Shown: in pieces, positions 13,422 to 25,448 of the stretch
Position numbering within the stretch: the stretch's first letter is position 1
Layout: each line of letters begins with the position of its first letter
Origin: Paracentrotus lividus
Taxonomy: Eukaryota; Echinodermata; Echinoidea; Camarodonta; Echinidae
Reading direction: 5' to 3'
Length of the DNA: 64,000 nucleotides
Assembly: GCA_940671915.1 (NCBI GenBank)
Contig: CALNVZ010003425.1
Span: forward strand, 36,292,478-36,356,477
Program-made: the position numbers and the translations under genes
The notes under the pieces: generated by a model
Told to the model about the DNA's origin: nothing
What the model saw: the letters and a program-made list of their open reading frames with translations, nothing else
Databases searched by the model: none

Positions 13422-14202
13422 TTGAATTCTAACACTGAAACAAGGACAGGAAAATAAACTCATATTAAAACTAAATGTTATTAAAAAGGTGAAAATAAAT
13501 GGTCTCCTGATGTGTTGGCCTTTGCTTATTATACCATAGACCTAAGCCCGAGTATATTTGGGTTAATTCCTCAATAAGTTAAACTCAACCTTTTTTTGCT
13601 TTATGATTTGTAGCCCTGGCTGCAGTGAACATTAGCCCGCTTCAAATTATTATCAAAATTATTTCAGAAAAACGTATCTTATATTATTTCACATAACATC
13701 TAGGGTTTCCATCTTTTTGGGGTTAAGCTTGTCATAAAATGGCCAATCAATAACTCTCAGTACTCACACAGAAAATCAAGAATGACAACTTCCCTGCCTT
13801 CATTTATCACTGATTTCAACATTAATTGATCGTGTAATTTCAATCCACCACAAATCATGTCTCAATGTGCATTTTGTTTCCTGCAGTAGAGAGTAGAGAG
13901 CTCTGGAAAGAGAGGAAAGAGAATTTGCATTCCTGTCACGTTTCCCATATCAGTTGATGGTTAAACTGATTCTATTATTGGGTCATACCCATCGTATGCA
14001 TGAATATCGGAATGTGAGGCGATGATATTGCCACAATAAAAACCAACAGGTTTCGTGTTGAGGGTAGCATTGTATTGAGGGTACATGAGAGGCTTTTTGA
14101 GATATTGAATTCATTTCAGCAACAAATAACCCAGTATGCTTCGAAACTACGTATTCTTTGTTACTCTAAATAACTTCATGCCTTCAGACGATAGAAAATT
14201 GA

Positions 14203-14262
14203 AATAATAATAATAATATTCATCGTTTTTATAGTGCCTTTTCTGGAAACAGATACACAGTT
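14203..14262 (-). mobile_element. LINE-type 3' tail with (AAT)n, minus orientation
   Basis: AATAATAATAATAATATTCA is followed by a stretch reading TTTTTATAGTGCC. On the other strand this is a GGCACTATAAAAA-(ATT)n tail, like those at 57430 and 57885. Only the tail is present. Confidence 0.45.
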
Positions 14263-15002
14263 TTTCAAAGCAATGGTTTTATTATTTTTTTTAAAAATTC
14301 AATTTATTAGTTTTAGTTTCAATTGAAGAATCAATTGTAAAGTTACAATGAAATAAAATTAGCTTTTTTCACAAAACAGGCTGACATCAATAGCTGAATA
14401 TTTCATTTAATTAGTGTTCTATTATCATGGAATGATACAGATTTTTAATCTATGACCTCTCTGAATCCAAAATGTATCAAATTATAGCAAAGAAATATTT
14501 TATATTTCAGCTCCAAAATACCCCTAAATCAGTTAATGAAATGCATATTTCCACAATTTATGGACAGCTGCATGCATGTAAATATGAGTGATACTCAGCA
14601 CCACTTATTCTAAATTTTCAAATTGCTATAAAAATGTTTCAATTTCTATTAAAACTCTATTATAAAACGATTCAAGTGTTGGAAATTGTATCACCTTTAA
14701 ACTGTAAGCTAGATGAAGTTGATTTGAGAGATCATTGTATCCTTGCAGTTGAGATTACAGGTTTTATAAAGGAAGAACCCGAGCTAATCAACAGGATATA
14801 CCTAGAGCTGTGTGTTGGTAAGAAGCGGAAATCGTGCAATACAAGTGGATTTGCAGCGCCAATATCATGATCTGTTCTGGAACTGCAAGAAAAAGTGGCT
14901 AAAATTAATTTTGAAATGTTTATCATGCAGAATCATTTGTTTTTTAACAAACAAAAAAAATACCAATAACACTCACATAAAGTTAGACATCATGTTCTCC
15001 TC

Positions 15003-15049
15003 CTTCTTTGTCTTTTTCTTCTTCTTCCTCTTCTTCTTCTTCTTCTTCT
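15003..15049. repeat. (TTC)n microsatellite
   Basis: Imperfect TTC repeats, longest near the right end. It is intronic, with no gene associated. Confidence 0.9.
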
Positions 15050-16156
15050 GTTGATATGAATAATGATAATAAAATAATGATCATTTGAACTGTGCCATGT
15101 TTGGAATAATGTTGTGGCAATCCTGGCACGAAATTTTTTACCCCTATTTTAGCATGGCTACTGTTAAAAGGTGCTCCAGCATTTCACAAAATTAATTCCT
15201 ACCAGGTGCCTATTACCTCACCTTGGTGGATATTTATTGATTAAAAGCAACAATTTTCATTTGCACTAATATAAGATAAACAAAATTGTTTTGCAGTTGT
15301 GATTTATTTGTATTATTGAGCATTCTGTGTATATTCCTTTTTTTTAAATTCATTCTGTGATAAGATGTTTTTGGCATATCTTAAGATTATCTTTGAAGCC
15401 ACAATGAGTTTCATTGTTGGGGATATTTCATAGCAGTACTGGTAAGAACTATTATTAGTATTACAAACCGCATTATTAATCAATTAACCATATTTGAAAT
15501 TTTTGTTATGAATTTCTATCACATCAATAAAAAAGAGTCCAAATGAAAATGTCGCCTGATGTGGTAAATAGTGTAATTACAACTCTGAAAACCCCAAAGC
15601 ACTCCCCAGATCAAGTATTTAATATCTCATCCAATTCCACATGTAAGGCAATTCATACTGATGAAGATTCTGAATATTGGTATGAAAATTCGACAATTAC
15701 GTGGTAAAGAGTTCCACAAGACACGTAATATCCCCCCCCCCCCCTCTTGATAGGCTTGACACATACATTGTATGTTGTATCTACTGTTAAATAAGCATCA
15801 ATTGGTTAATGCTAAAGTTTATGTTGATAAAAAAATATAATCTTTCACATTTTGAATTTACTATGAGATATAATGAAGGATTATAATGATAACACACTTC
15901 ATTTGAAAATGTGATGTAAATATTAATAGCAGCAGTGCCCTTCCCCCAATTCCAAATCATGGATCTGCCACTGATATTGCATAATAATTACTTGTTATGA
16001 AAATATTGGATTCCTTGAAAAATTAAACCCTGCTTGATCAACCGTCAAGGGGGTAACTAGCATCATGCTTTCAAGCTTTTACGCAATTACCAAACGTCCT
16101 TGGTGCTTATACCCTTAGAAGCAGAGGGCTGATGATAATCACTCTATAATTGTATC

Positions 16157-16673
16157 TAAGAGTGTGTTCAATGTCCAGTTTCAAATTTATACGCCAACAT
16201 GAATCATGATACAAAACGCAATCACAAAACTCAAACACAAACGCGATCAACGGTGCACCGTTCAATGTTCAAAATTTAAACGTGTTTATACGTCGATCGT
16301 CTTTAAATTCCCCACTCTCAAAAAACAAATATCTTCTCCTTTTTTTCAATTGCACCGGAAGCTTCCATTGCGAGAGCACATTTAAACATGTTTGAAAACT
16401 CAATCCTGTTCAATGTCGCATTTCGTTGCAATCGCGATGCTCAAGGTCGTAAAATGGAAGCTGATTGTGTTTGTAAACGCATCTTTTTCGGCGTTTAAAT
16501 TTTCGGTGTATAAATTTAAATTGAGATTTGAAACACGTTTATTTTTACGACCGGGGATGGGGGACAATGAACACTATCTTTGTTTTTCTTTATATCAGTG
16601 TTTTGTTATTGCGTTTTGTATCATGATTCATGTTGGCGTATAAATTTGAAATTGGACATTGAACACACTCTAA
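16157..16673. mobile_element. MITE with about 64-bp TIRs and TAA duplication (Harbinger-like)
   Basis: The terminal repeat GAGTGTGTTCAATGTCCAGT at the left is mirrored over about 64 bp at the right end, nearly perfectly. Both ends are flanked by TAA. A 3-bp TWA-type duplication is typical of PIF/Harbinger transposons. The interior is unusually CpG-rich for this region (CGATCGTC, AACGCGATC), and no transposase frame is present. Confidence 0.8.
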
Positions 16674-17713
16674 ATGTGTTTAATTGATGTGAGCTGAACG
16701 AGATGGATTGATGATAGGGCAAATTAGAAGGAGATTCTTGAGATGGTATAGATATTCTTGCTTGAGTAGTGATTAGATAGCTTCTGTCAATACTAGAACT
16801 TTTTATTAAATGTCAACTGCAATTAAAGGGGCGGGGTGTTCATGAAGTGAAGATTTTTTTTTCAAATAGGCCTACCCAGTATAGGGAGTATGCTACACAT
16901 TCATTTTGATCTATTGAAAATAGGAGCATAGACAAATGTTGTTTTGAAATCTATGTTTTGGAGCAAATCTAAGGACATATAAGAATAAAGAGATTTTCAG
17001 GAGAAACTATATTTTCTTGACAGTTTATATCTTAATAAAGTGGACATGCCATTGAAAAAGAAAATTCCTTCACTTCAATGTTGAACTTGCATGGACCAAA
17101 CTGTGATAGGAATTAGAGCTTGAATTTGGACGATTTACGACTCAGCTTGAAACTTAAATACGTCTTACACTTTAGGCTTGTTGCTAGTAGTCTGAAATGC
17201 AAGATTTGTATTCTCCTTTTTGGTAGAACTTGAGACTTATCCTTAATAATGTTAATACTGTAATCTTGATATATTACATTATAACATGTAGTACCAGAAA
17301 TCTGCATAGCATCCCCAATCGTGACGTATTCAAAACACCAACATGTAGTCAGTCAAAAGTAAACTCATATCATGTCTGCCAACCAAAGACTACAATATAG
17401 ATGTCAATGCTTGTAGTTTGGGTGAAAATTAAGTAGTGGTTTCGCTTGAGCGTTGGATTACACTGTCAATCATTAGAAATATTTGATAAATTCTCCTTAC
17501 TCTCTACTGAATTCAATTGAAACCAGTTATGATGAATGAAACCAAAGTGTACAAGTAGCATTTGTCTGATTTTGAAATGGAAGTACAAGTTACCTATAAC
17601 GTGATTGGTTGATGAAAAAGAGACACCAATCTCCAAATATTGTGATTTAAAAGTGATTTCTTAAAAAAGAAATTAATGCAAAAAAAAAAATTGCTGTACT
17701 CATATTTGCTCAT

Positions 17714-17861
17714 ATTCTGAACTGTGGTACAGAGTTCTGGTTTAAATAGGATCCCACAATAGGATATACATGTAGCATTGAAATTGTGATATCCTATTGT
17801 GCAATACTATTGTCCTAAAACCTGATGAACTCAAGTTTATTTCTAGACCGCAGTTCAGAAT
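17714..17861. mobile_element. Small palindromic MITE
   Basis: ATTCTGAACTGTGGT at the left is mirrored by ACCGCAGTTCAGAAT at the right. Inside, an ACAATAGGATAT block is mirrored by ATATCCTATTGT. It is about 148 bp and non-coding. Confidence 0.7.
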
Positions 17862-18627
17862 AAAGGCCATTAAATTTTCAGTGCAATTTGGCTTGACAAT
17901 ATCCAATTAAAACTATATATTTGTAGAAATGTCTTGTTAACCCTTAATTGCAATGCACATGTAGGCCTAAGGAGTCTGTTTTAACTCATCAACATGAACA
18001 TGAATTGTATACTTGTAAATACATACTTTGGAAAAGCATAATTTCCATGTAAAATGAGATGGGATACTTATGAAAGACTAGAGCATTTTAAAAAGTGATC
18101 TAGTTCTTTGAGTAGGCCATCACTTCCTTGTTAAGTTACATGTTTTGTTTGTTGCTACATGTATGTCCTGTTTTTATTCAAGTGAGATATTCAAGGGTGT
18201 TTTTATTTTCAGGTCACATGAAACATGTATGTGAAAATATAATGCAAATTACATTACCACCAAAAAAGATAATAATAAAAAATAATAAATAAAATAGGCC
18301 AATTTTGTACACTCAAAGCAACATTCGCGAGTATGAAACAAAGTTGCCTGCTCCAAAAATACAGATTCAAATAAAGTCACAATATCCATGGAGACCTGGG
18401 CTGACTGTTATTCTCCCAAATTAAAAAGAAGGAAATGTTTACAAATCATTTGATTCATGATTCAATTCACATCCATGTTGATGCCATAAAAGATTACTTT
18501 CAGGAAATCATTAGACAAGGTCAGTAGAGAAATAACCTTTGGAATAATGTTCACTGTTCCCTGGGCCCTGATTACAATGGGACGGATCGGCACTAGACAG
18601 AGCAGAAATTATACATTTCCAGTGATC

Positions 18628-19283
18628 TACAGTGCGTCCCAAAAAGAACTATACACTTTTGAAATGGCTACCAAATGAAAAAATATATGGTTCTTGGGAA
18701 AAAATTGAGATTTTATATATAAAGCTCATATTCTCAGCTATCATTATGATACAAAAAATTCCGAAAATAACGCATTCTTCAGTGAACAATGCCCACTTTT
18801 GTTAAGCCTGTGCAGGAATTCGGAATTCATTTATCACATTTGTATGGAACGCCAGGAGGGAATGAAAGAATAATGGAATAACTCAGCCAACAACGGCAAA
18901 AATGAACTGAATTCAAAGCAAAAATCAAAAACAAAACGGTGAAAAGTTACATTTTTGCATAATATTGATTGTTTATTTCTGACTTTCGGTATATCTTTTA
19001 CTCTGTTAGCTGAGTTATTCCATTATTCTTTGATTCTCTACTGGTGTGCCATACAAAGGTGATAAATGAATAGCGAATTCCTGCGCAGGCTAATTTTTGT
19101 GTCCTTCACAAAAGTGGGCATTGCTCACTGAAGAATGCGTTATTTTTGGATTTTTTTTGGTGTCATAACGATAGCTGAGGATATGAGCTTTATATACATA
19201 TAACCCTTTTCCCCAAAAATCATATATTCTTTATTTGATAGCCTATTCAAAAGTGTATATAGTTCTTTTTGGGATGGACTGTA
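18628..19283. mobile_element. Mariner/Tc1-type MITE, TA-flanked
   Basis: The ends read TA-CAGTGCGTCCCAAAAAGAA at the left and the complement TTCTTTTTGGGATGGACTG-TA at the right. The arms stay complementary with mismatches for roughly 270 bp each. TA duplication and CAGTG ends are typical of Tc1/mariner elements. No transposase frame survives. Confidence 0.82.
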
Positions 19284-19306
19284 TATAGGCCTATATATAT
19301 CCACTA

Positions 19307-19709
19307 CTTGGTCTATCGGCAGTTGGTCCAATTCTCTGTTTGTCTAATACCACATGGACTACACCCATTTGGTCTAATACATAGGCCTAGTTGGTCACAT
19401 GACCACTTGGTCTAATTGACAGTTCGTCTGATAGCCAAATTGTCTAATTGCAGTTTGGTCTAATTCCCAAATGAATATTCGTTATATTACCAGGTTGTTA
19501 CTGGATGTAACCAAGTGGTGTTAGACCAATTGGACATTAGACGAAATGGGAATTAGACAAAATGGTAAATGGGTGAAGTGGCTATTCGACCAAAAAGGAA
19601 GTACCGGTAGACAAAATGGTTGTAGACGAAATGGAATTAAACCATGTGGGATAAACCAAATGGGCATTAATCAAAATGGGTTTAGACCAATTGGCAATTT
19701 ACCATAATA
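19307..19709. mobile_element. Fold-back array of TTAGACCAAATGG repeats, copy 1
   Basis: The left half holds about ten variants of CCATTTGGTCTAAT. The right half holds about twelve variants of ATTAGACCAAATGG at 15-17 bp spacing, so the halves form one large imperfect palindrome. The centre is an AT-rich segment, CCCAAATGAATATTCG. The same architecture and centre recur at 30653-30916, and a fragment lies at 23300-23350. Reiterated subterminal motifs suggest binding sites for a transposase (inference). There is no coding capacity. Confidence 0.8.
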
Positions 19710-20115
19710 GCAAGTAACATACTATTGGTCTGTTTAGAGTCTATATCTGACTGAGGCATTATTTAAGCATCTATTGTATCATAATCATGAAGTGGAGATG
19801 ATATTACAATGTAATAAAATTGAAATTATGCTGAGCATGTTTTTGTGGTTTCCGTTGGGTCTCGTAGTTTGTTTCAGTTTCCTCCATTACTCCCCATTCG
19901 GTGATATTAAATCAATAATTATTATGAACAAGTGCACTTGTGAGAAGTTTTATTACATACTGTACATATTGGTGTATAAAAAGCTACCAGGTAATTTTGA
20001 ATTCTGGTAATGCATTTTATTTCATGAGGAAACGTCTTGCTTGATAACATTCTACTGTTATCATGCAGAAACTGTTTGTTTTGATAGGGCCGAATTCCAC
20101 AAATAGAAAAAAACA

Positions 20116-20709
20116 TTAAAGGAGAATGAAACCCTAGGATTCAGTTGAATTGTATGAAACAAAAAAAAATCAAAGAAACATATTAAAGAAAGTTTGAGAA
20201 CAATTGAATAAATAATAAGAAAGTTATGTGCATTTGAATGTTATGATCACTAACGCTATGGAGATCCTCACATTGGCAACAGGCCCAAGAAGTGTGATGT
20301 CACACATGAACAACTCTCCCATATGACATACAAAAAAATACCAAAAATTCTTCTTTTTCCTCATTCTAATGGTAGTGCAGACTCTTCACACATGATGATA
20401 TTTTGTGAACTTGTATTACATGTCCTCCCATGAAAAGAATCTCAGATCTTTTAACGGAATTAATTAAAAAAAAGACAATTTGAGTGAAATATGTACAAAA
20501 GTAATGGGGAAGTTGTTCATGTATGACATCACACATCTTGGGTCCGTTGCCAATGTGAGGATCCCCATAGCAGTAGTGATCACAACATTCAAGTGCTCAT
20601 AACTTTCTTATTATTCATTCATTTTTTCTCAAATCTTCATTGATCAGCTTCTTTGATTTTCCTGTTTTTGTACAATTTCATGAATTCCTAGGGTTTCCTT
20701 CCCCTTTAA
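20116..20709. mobile_element. TTAA-flanked MITE, family A member 2
   Basis: It is TTAA-flanked at both ends. The right terminus reads inward AGGGGAAGGAAACCCTAGGA and the left AGGAGAATGAAACCCTAGGA. The arms are complementary over at least 170 bp with mismatches, including TGATGTCACAC and its mirror. Compared with 12915-13421 the ends and the ATTCATAACTT-like subterminal phrases are related, so both belong to one family. Confidence 0.8.
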
Positions 20710-21419
20710 AGGAATTAACTGTGTGGAGGTTTGCAAAAATCTGGGCTTTGGGGCCCTTCATGTAGCCTACATGCTGTCAGTACATGTAATAAGATGTCAA
20801 AAGTAAACCCTGAAAATATTATTTCATGAACATGATTATTTATCCGCCATAGAATACAGTGATAAATTTAACGCACAGAGGGACGCTAATATTACTTTGG
20901 TGATATTCAGTCATTAATATCTCACCAATTAAGCCACCATTGAGCTTTAAATCTCAGGCAATTCCTTTCTGACCGTGAGGATTGGAAGTATGATTACAGC
21001 ATTAGCTGGAAGAGTAAAATTTTCTTTTAGATCCAAATGAAGTGAAACAACCCCTTTAAGGTGAAAAATACATTATTATAACAAATTACATGCACTTCCT
21101 TTGCTGGTGTTTTTGCTTTCATTTTCTTGGTGCAGGAATTGTGCTGTTATGCACAAACAGGTTATGTTATTACTGTGGAAGGGAGAGAAGGTCTTTCTCC
21201 ACTAGAATGAAGTTATCAAATAAGCCCGCTTTAAATTGGATTATTGGAAAACAGCAGAAGCCTTAAAATGATATTACATCAGACTGAAGTTGAGATTTAC
21301 TGTGAGACCAGAAATTTTTGCATGCATGATACATTGGCACATTTCGTGTGGAGGCACAATTCTCAGAAGTAGAATGCCTGCGACAGTTTTACATCCACAC
21401 AATACATTGAATGCCTGTA

Positions 21420-21540
21420 TACTGTACAAGTAATGGTCGGTAATTTGCGAAAGTTTCATGCCGCAAAAAATGCTGTAGACTCCAATTCGCGACAGTTCAA
21501 TGTCACGAATTTTTGTGGTTTTATGGTAGTTCGAGCTGTA
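21420..21540. mobile_element. Possible relic of a TTCGCG-type element
   Basis: It starts TACTGTA and carries scattered ATTTGCGAA, ATTCGCGAC and ACGAATTTTTG phrases, like the element at 45055-45288. The right boundary is uncertain. No coding capacity. Confidence 0.35.
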
Positions 21541-22030
21541 AAAGGATATAATACGCACTGCATGAAAACTAACAGTCCCACAGTTTACCCATACTGGATA
21601 TCAGCAAAACCCATGTCCTGGGATCGGGCATAAGCTTAGGTCTAATGAATTGCTGCTCAATTTCTTGAGCTATTTTGCAGTTTTACGACCTAAAAGTGCA
21701 AAAATATGCTATTTTGGGAACGAGCCCAAGATGATGTAGTCTGACATTGTGTGCTCTTATTTATCCTTTTAATTGAGGGAAAATGGGACCGAAAATAGCG
21801 GGCTACTTGAAGACTTTGGTCTAATGAAGCATCACCTTTAAAGGGAAGTAAAGTATTGAGGTGTGCTCGGATATGATACAACTTCCTATGTTGATACGCG
21901 ATATCACCGACATAGTCCTAGAAGAAGGTCAAAGGTCATACCTCGTTTTTGGTAATGACAAAAAATAATTTCTCAGAATATTCAGATGAATCTTCCATTG
22001 AATGTTAAAGGCTAAAGCTACACACAACCT

Positions 22031-22137
22031 TAAGGGGCTTTCACAATTGCATTTGCGATCATTTGGTCACAATACATGTTGCACACAGTCGCAACGGTTG
22101 TAAGCAGTCGCACCACCAATTGTGAAAGGGGCTTTAC
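22031..22137. mobile_element. Small MITE, about 107 bp
   Basis: AAGGGGCTTTCACAATTG at the left is mirrored, with a few mismatches, by CAATTGTGAAAGGGGCTTT at the right. The interior contains several copies of a GTCGCA/TTGCGA motif. The target duplication is unclear. Confidence 0.5.
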
Positions 22138-23299
22138 TACATGTAAACTTCTAAACTAAATAGGTAGAAATGATTAAAAAAAACAACTATTAAATGATTT
22201 AATACTACAAATAACATTGTCTGGCTGAGTGAGAAGGGCATTAACTAATTAAAACTTTTGAAAGAACATTTAGATCTTATCAGACAGTTAGAAATCACAC
22301 CCAAATCGCAGCTTCTTTAATTTGCCCTGAGAATAATTAATACACACATCCATACATAATGTATACAAGCAGTACTTTAATCTTCCTGTAACACTAATGT
22401 ACATGTAGATGGTAATTTAATTTATTTCCTTTTGCACAAGAGTAATTACATGTACAATACACATAAGATTGATTGCTATAATTACAAATTGAGTTCAACT
22501 AACTCTGCCAGTGCGTAATTTGTCTTGTCAGAATTTATGAAATCAAGTTTACCAAATCCATTTTAATTCACCTGTGATTGTAGTTTAGGCATTAGCATGC
22601 TGATGGCATAAATCAAACATCCAAGCTTTTGAAATGCAATTAATAATGTGAATGAAATGCTATTATATAATTCATGTGTTCAATCACTTGGCACTAATAT
22701 ATCATCCATTCTTAATTATGAGTTCCGTGATTCGATTTATAGACAAATATGAGATTCCTCCATGTTGAAATGTTGAAGTCCCTTTGTCACTTCTTGTATT
22801 GGAAATATTTAAGATCTCCCACTTGCTAAATTTTCTGATAATTTAGAAAATTTTGTTTGGAAGATGTTTAGTCACAAATTTTTGTTAAATCATACATATG
22901 ACTATGGCTCAAATCATCAATAATAAGTCACAAAAAACGACAACATGCATTTTTTTCAATAGCAATGATCTTTATTCAAATTGGTATTAATTGAGTGAAA
23001 AGCGAGGTGTTTTACAACATCATTGGTAAAGCCTTATTCGCACATCACCCGTGGATGGTATGGCAAGTCAAAAATATCTGTTGTGGCCATTTTCATACAA
23101 CCCACACCATCCAAAAATGGGCAAAACAGCCAGGTTTTTTACATCCCTCATTACGGGCCTGGAGGGACACCTGATTTAGGCTTTCACATGTACAATGTAA
23201 GTAGGACTATAGGCCCTAATGATAAACATTATGGTTTCAGAACATGATATGAATGCAAAATTATGAAGATTTAATGAAAGGACATGGATGTGGACTTTA

Positions 23300-23350
23300 T
23301 GGTATTAGACTAACTGCAAAACAGACCAACTGGTAGTAGATCAAATGGTA
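23300..23350. repeat. Fragment of the TTAGACCAAATGG repeat family
   Basis: Contains GGTATTAGACTAACTG, ACAGACCAACTGG and GTAGATCAAATGG in series, at the same period as the array at 19307-19709. Only about four units remain. Confidence 0.45.
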
Positions 23351-24194
23351 AGAAACCTGTGTCATCACACCAGTTCTATCATCACTTAGGATTAAAGTAT
23401 TTGATCTTTCCAACCTGCTGGGTGTCACTAAAAATTGTGCCTTTTCTGTCAGTGAGAAATATTTTGGTCAAAATTCTTCCTTAGGGTCTATATGATGCAC
23501 CCCTAAGCAAAATAATTCTATCACTGAGACGTGTAAAGGGTTGCAGGTTGGTTGACTGGTAGACCCTATATATTGAAATACATCTTTTCTCTGGAGGAAA
23601 GTGGGACTTCTTATGTTTTAATATCAAGATGTAGCAGAATTGAACATCAGTGACAATTTGCATTCTGTTAGATTTGAAAGTAACAAGGATGCCTCATATT
23701 ACACAGATTCTCTGTCACCTTCTAATTCATTTTTTTTCCAGAGCAGCTTTCTTTCTCTCACTCTTAACCATAATTATTTGCTTTGATTTTCATGTGCTGA
23801 TTATTATTACCATTCAAGTGTTTATTAAATATGATTGAGATATTCATCATTAACTGGATTTTAAGTCTCTTTCTCAAAACTTGTATTCTGATATACCAGT
23901 AGCAAATTTTTTTTCAGATATCTTTGCTTCCTATACATGTTGGCCCAACTCTATCAAGGGCTATACATTTACAATGGTCCAATGGAAGTTGCCCCCGCCC
24001 CCTCCTTCATAAAAATCACTGTCAACAGTTTTTTTTAAATGTTTGCAGTCTGAGCCTGTTCCACTTAACTCCTAAAATTTTATTCCACATTCCAAATAAT
24101 TCTCTTTCTATATTGAGTGTGGACTCCATATAACCAATGAGGTTTTTCAGAATCTTATTTTGATTGAACTCTATCTTTTCTATCTCTATTTCAG

Positions 24195-24757
24195 TTGCTG
24201 AAGCGGGTGGGTCCAAGAACTTGGGTCTTCGGGTTCAGAAGAAGATGCTTGGCAAAATGACGTCCAAGAAGATCGCCAAGGTCTTCATCGATGACACCAT
24301 GGGTGAACTCCTGGACAATGTCTACAAGCTATGTAAGGAATACAAACAGAATAAGAAAGATGCAGAGAAACTCATCAAGAACATCATCAAGATCACCGTC
24401 AAGATCGGCATCCTCTTCCGCAACGAACAGTTCAATGACGAGGAGATCAAGATCGCAGAGGCCTTCAGGAGAAAGTTCCGCACCATGATCATGACATTCG
24501 TCAGCTTCTGCGAAGTAGACTTCACTTTTGATAAGAACTTCATGGTAGGAGCTCTTGATGACTGCTCTGTACTGCTGACCAAATTGGTAGCGAGACATCT
24601 GACAGATAAATCTCAAGGAAGGATAGACTATGTTTTTGGTTTCTTCCAGGATGATGCGTTTATGGACTCTGTGTTTGATCCTAACAGTCCTCTAAAACCA
24701 AACCTCGACGTCATTGTAGCAGGACTCAACAAATTATTAGAAGATGGGAGCATATAA
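24195..24757 (+). CDS. TNFAIP8L: TNFAIP8-like (TIPE family) protein, last exon
   Basis: This exon encodes residues 13-198 of a protein that I recognise as the TNFAIP8/TIPE family. The family has an all-helical fold with a hydrophobic cavity that carries phosphoinositides, and it acts in the cytosol and at membranes in cell survival and inflammation. Visible conserved blocks are SKNLGLRVQKKMLGKM (18-33), an N-terminal amphipathic basic helix; the acidic IDDT (43-46); QNKKDAEKLIKNIIK (63-77); FRNEQF (86-91); FVSFCEVDFTFD (113-124); and RHLTDKSQGRIDYVF (145-159). The protein ends GLNKLLEDGSI then TAA. SKN falls at residues 18-20, as I remember for human TNFAIP8. The acceptor is TTTCAG at 24189-24194, phase 1. 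The domain is intact, with no frameshift or stop. Codons are markedly more GC-rich than the surrounding intron. Which vertebrate paralogue is closest cannot be decided by eye. Invertebrates usually have one family member. Confidence 0.95.
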
Positions 24758-25434
24758 CCCTTCCTCTTGGCCTATTATCTTCCAAAGTTTTTTTTTTTTT
24801 ACATTTGATAGATTTTATCAAACTTGTATCATAAATGAAAATGTGCAAAGTAACAGTGAAAGCTCAAAGTGACTCAACTCATTCTTCAAAAGTGTTTCGT
24901 TTTGTTTTGTTTTTATCTCGGGAACCACCGCAATCGTCTTGTGCATAGTTTGATTGCAATTGACAGTGTATATTTCATGTGAATGCTATGCATTTGGACA
25001 ATCTGCTGATAGGCACCTGATATTTCTGATCGTGTTATTTCAAGAGAGGACAGATTTACAAAATTTACAACCAACCCTCTTTCCCATCCTCGAATGGATT
25101 TGCATAATTCACTCAACATTATAAACATGGAATTATTTCCCACTATTGGAAATCACAGTTAAACACCTCCGGATTTATAGAAAAAGGAAGATGATTGTTT
25201 TCATTCTGAAGTAAAACATAAAAAATCAGAGCAACGGCTGTAGATTTTTCTCATGGAAGCAATTTCAGGACCTGATCCGTTGATCTCCAAAGCGGGAAAC
25301 GTTGTTCTGAAGATCTTTTGTAATCGACGGGGGAAAGCCAAAAGCGAATTTATTAGCTGAATCCATGATGTGCCGTGCTAATCGCTGTTCTCACAGAGAC
25401 AAGCAGTTTCTTAATATCTGAATGCATCTTAGTG

Positions 25435-25448
25435 GTTGCCATGACAAC
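25435..25448. promoter_or_regulatory. RFX X-box-like site
   Basis: GTTGCCATGACAAC differs by one base from the RFX-type palindrome GTTGCCATGGCAAC. It lies in the putative 3'UTR of the TNFAIP8-like gene, an unusual place for an active site, so it may be chance or a downstream enhancer. Confidence 0.3.

Larger units (their letters stand above)
718..24194 (+). other. Large intron of the TNFAIP8-like gene
   Basis: The donor is GTAAGT at 718. The acceptor is a pyrimidine-rich tract ending in TTTCAG at 24189-24194. The intron is 23.5 kb and phase 1. It is AT-rich and holds the repeats listed separately. Apart from those I see only unique-looking AT-rich DNA with homopolymers, for example a C run at 4408-4423 and A runs near 3739. 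This covers about 720-1390, 1520-2440, 2550-5530, 6590-7160, 8350-10650, 10790-11160, 11580-12910, 13430-16150, 16680-18620, 20710-24190. No second conserved coding exon was recognised in it. Confidence 0.6.

Noticed and set aside
19307-19709. CRISPR-like array
   Set aside because: The units are 15-17 bp, imperfect and mirrored in two orientations without unique spacers, in an animal genome.
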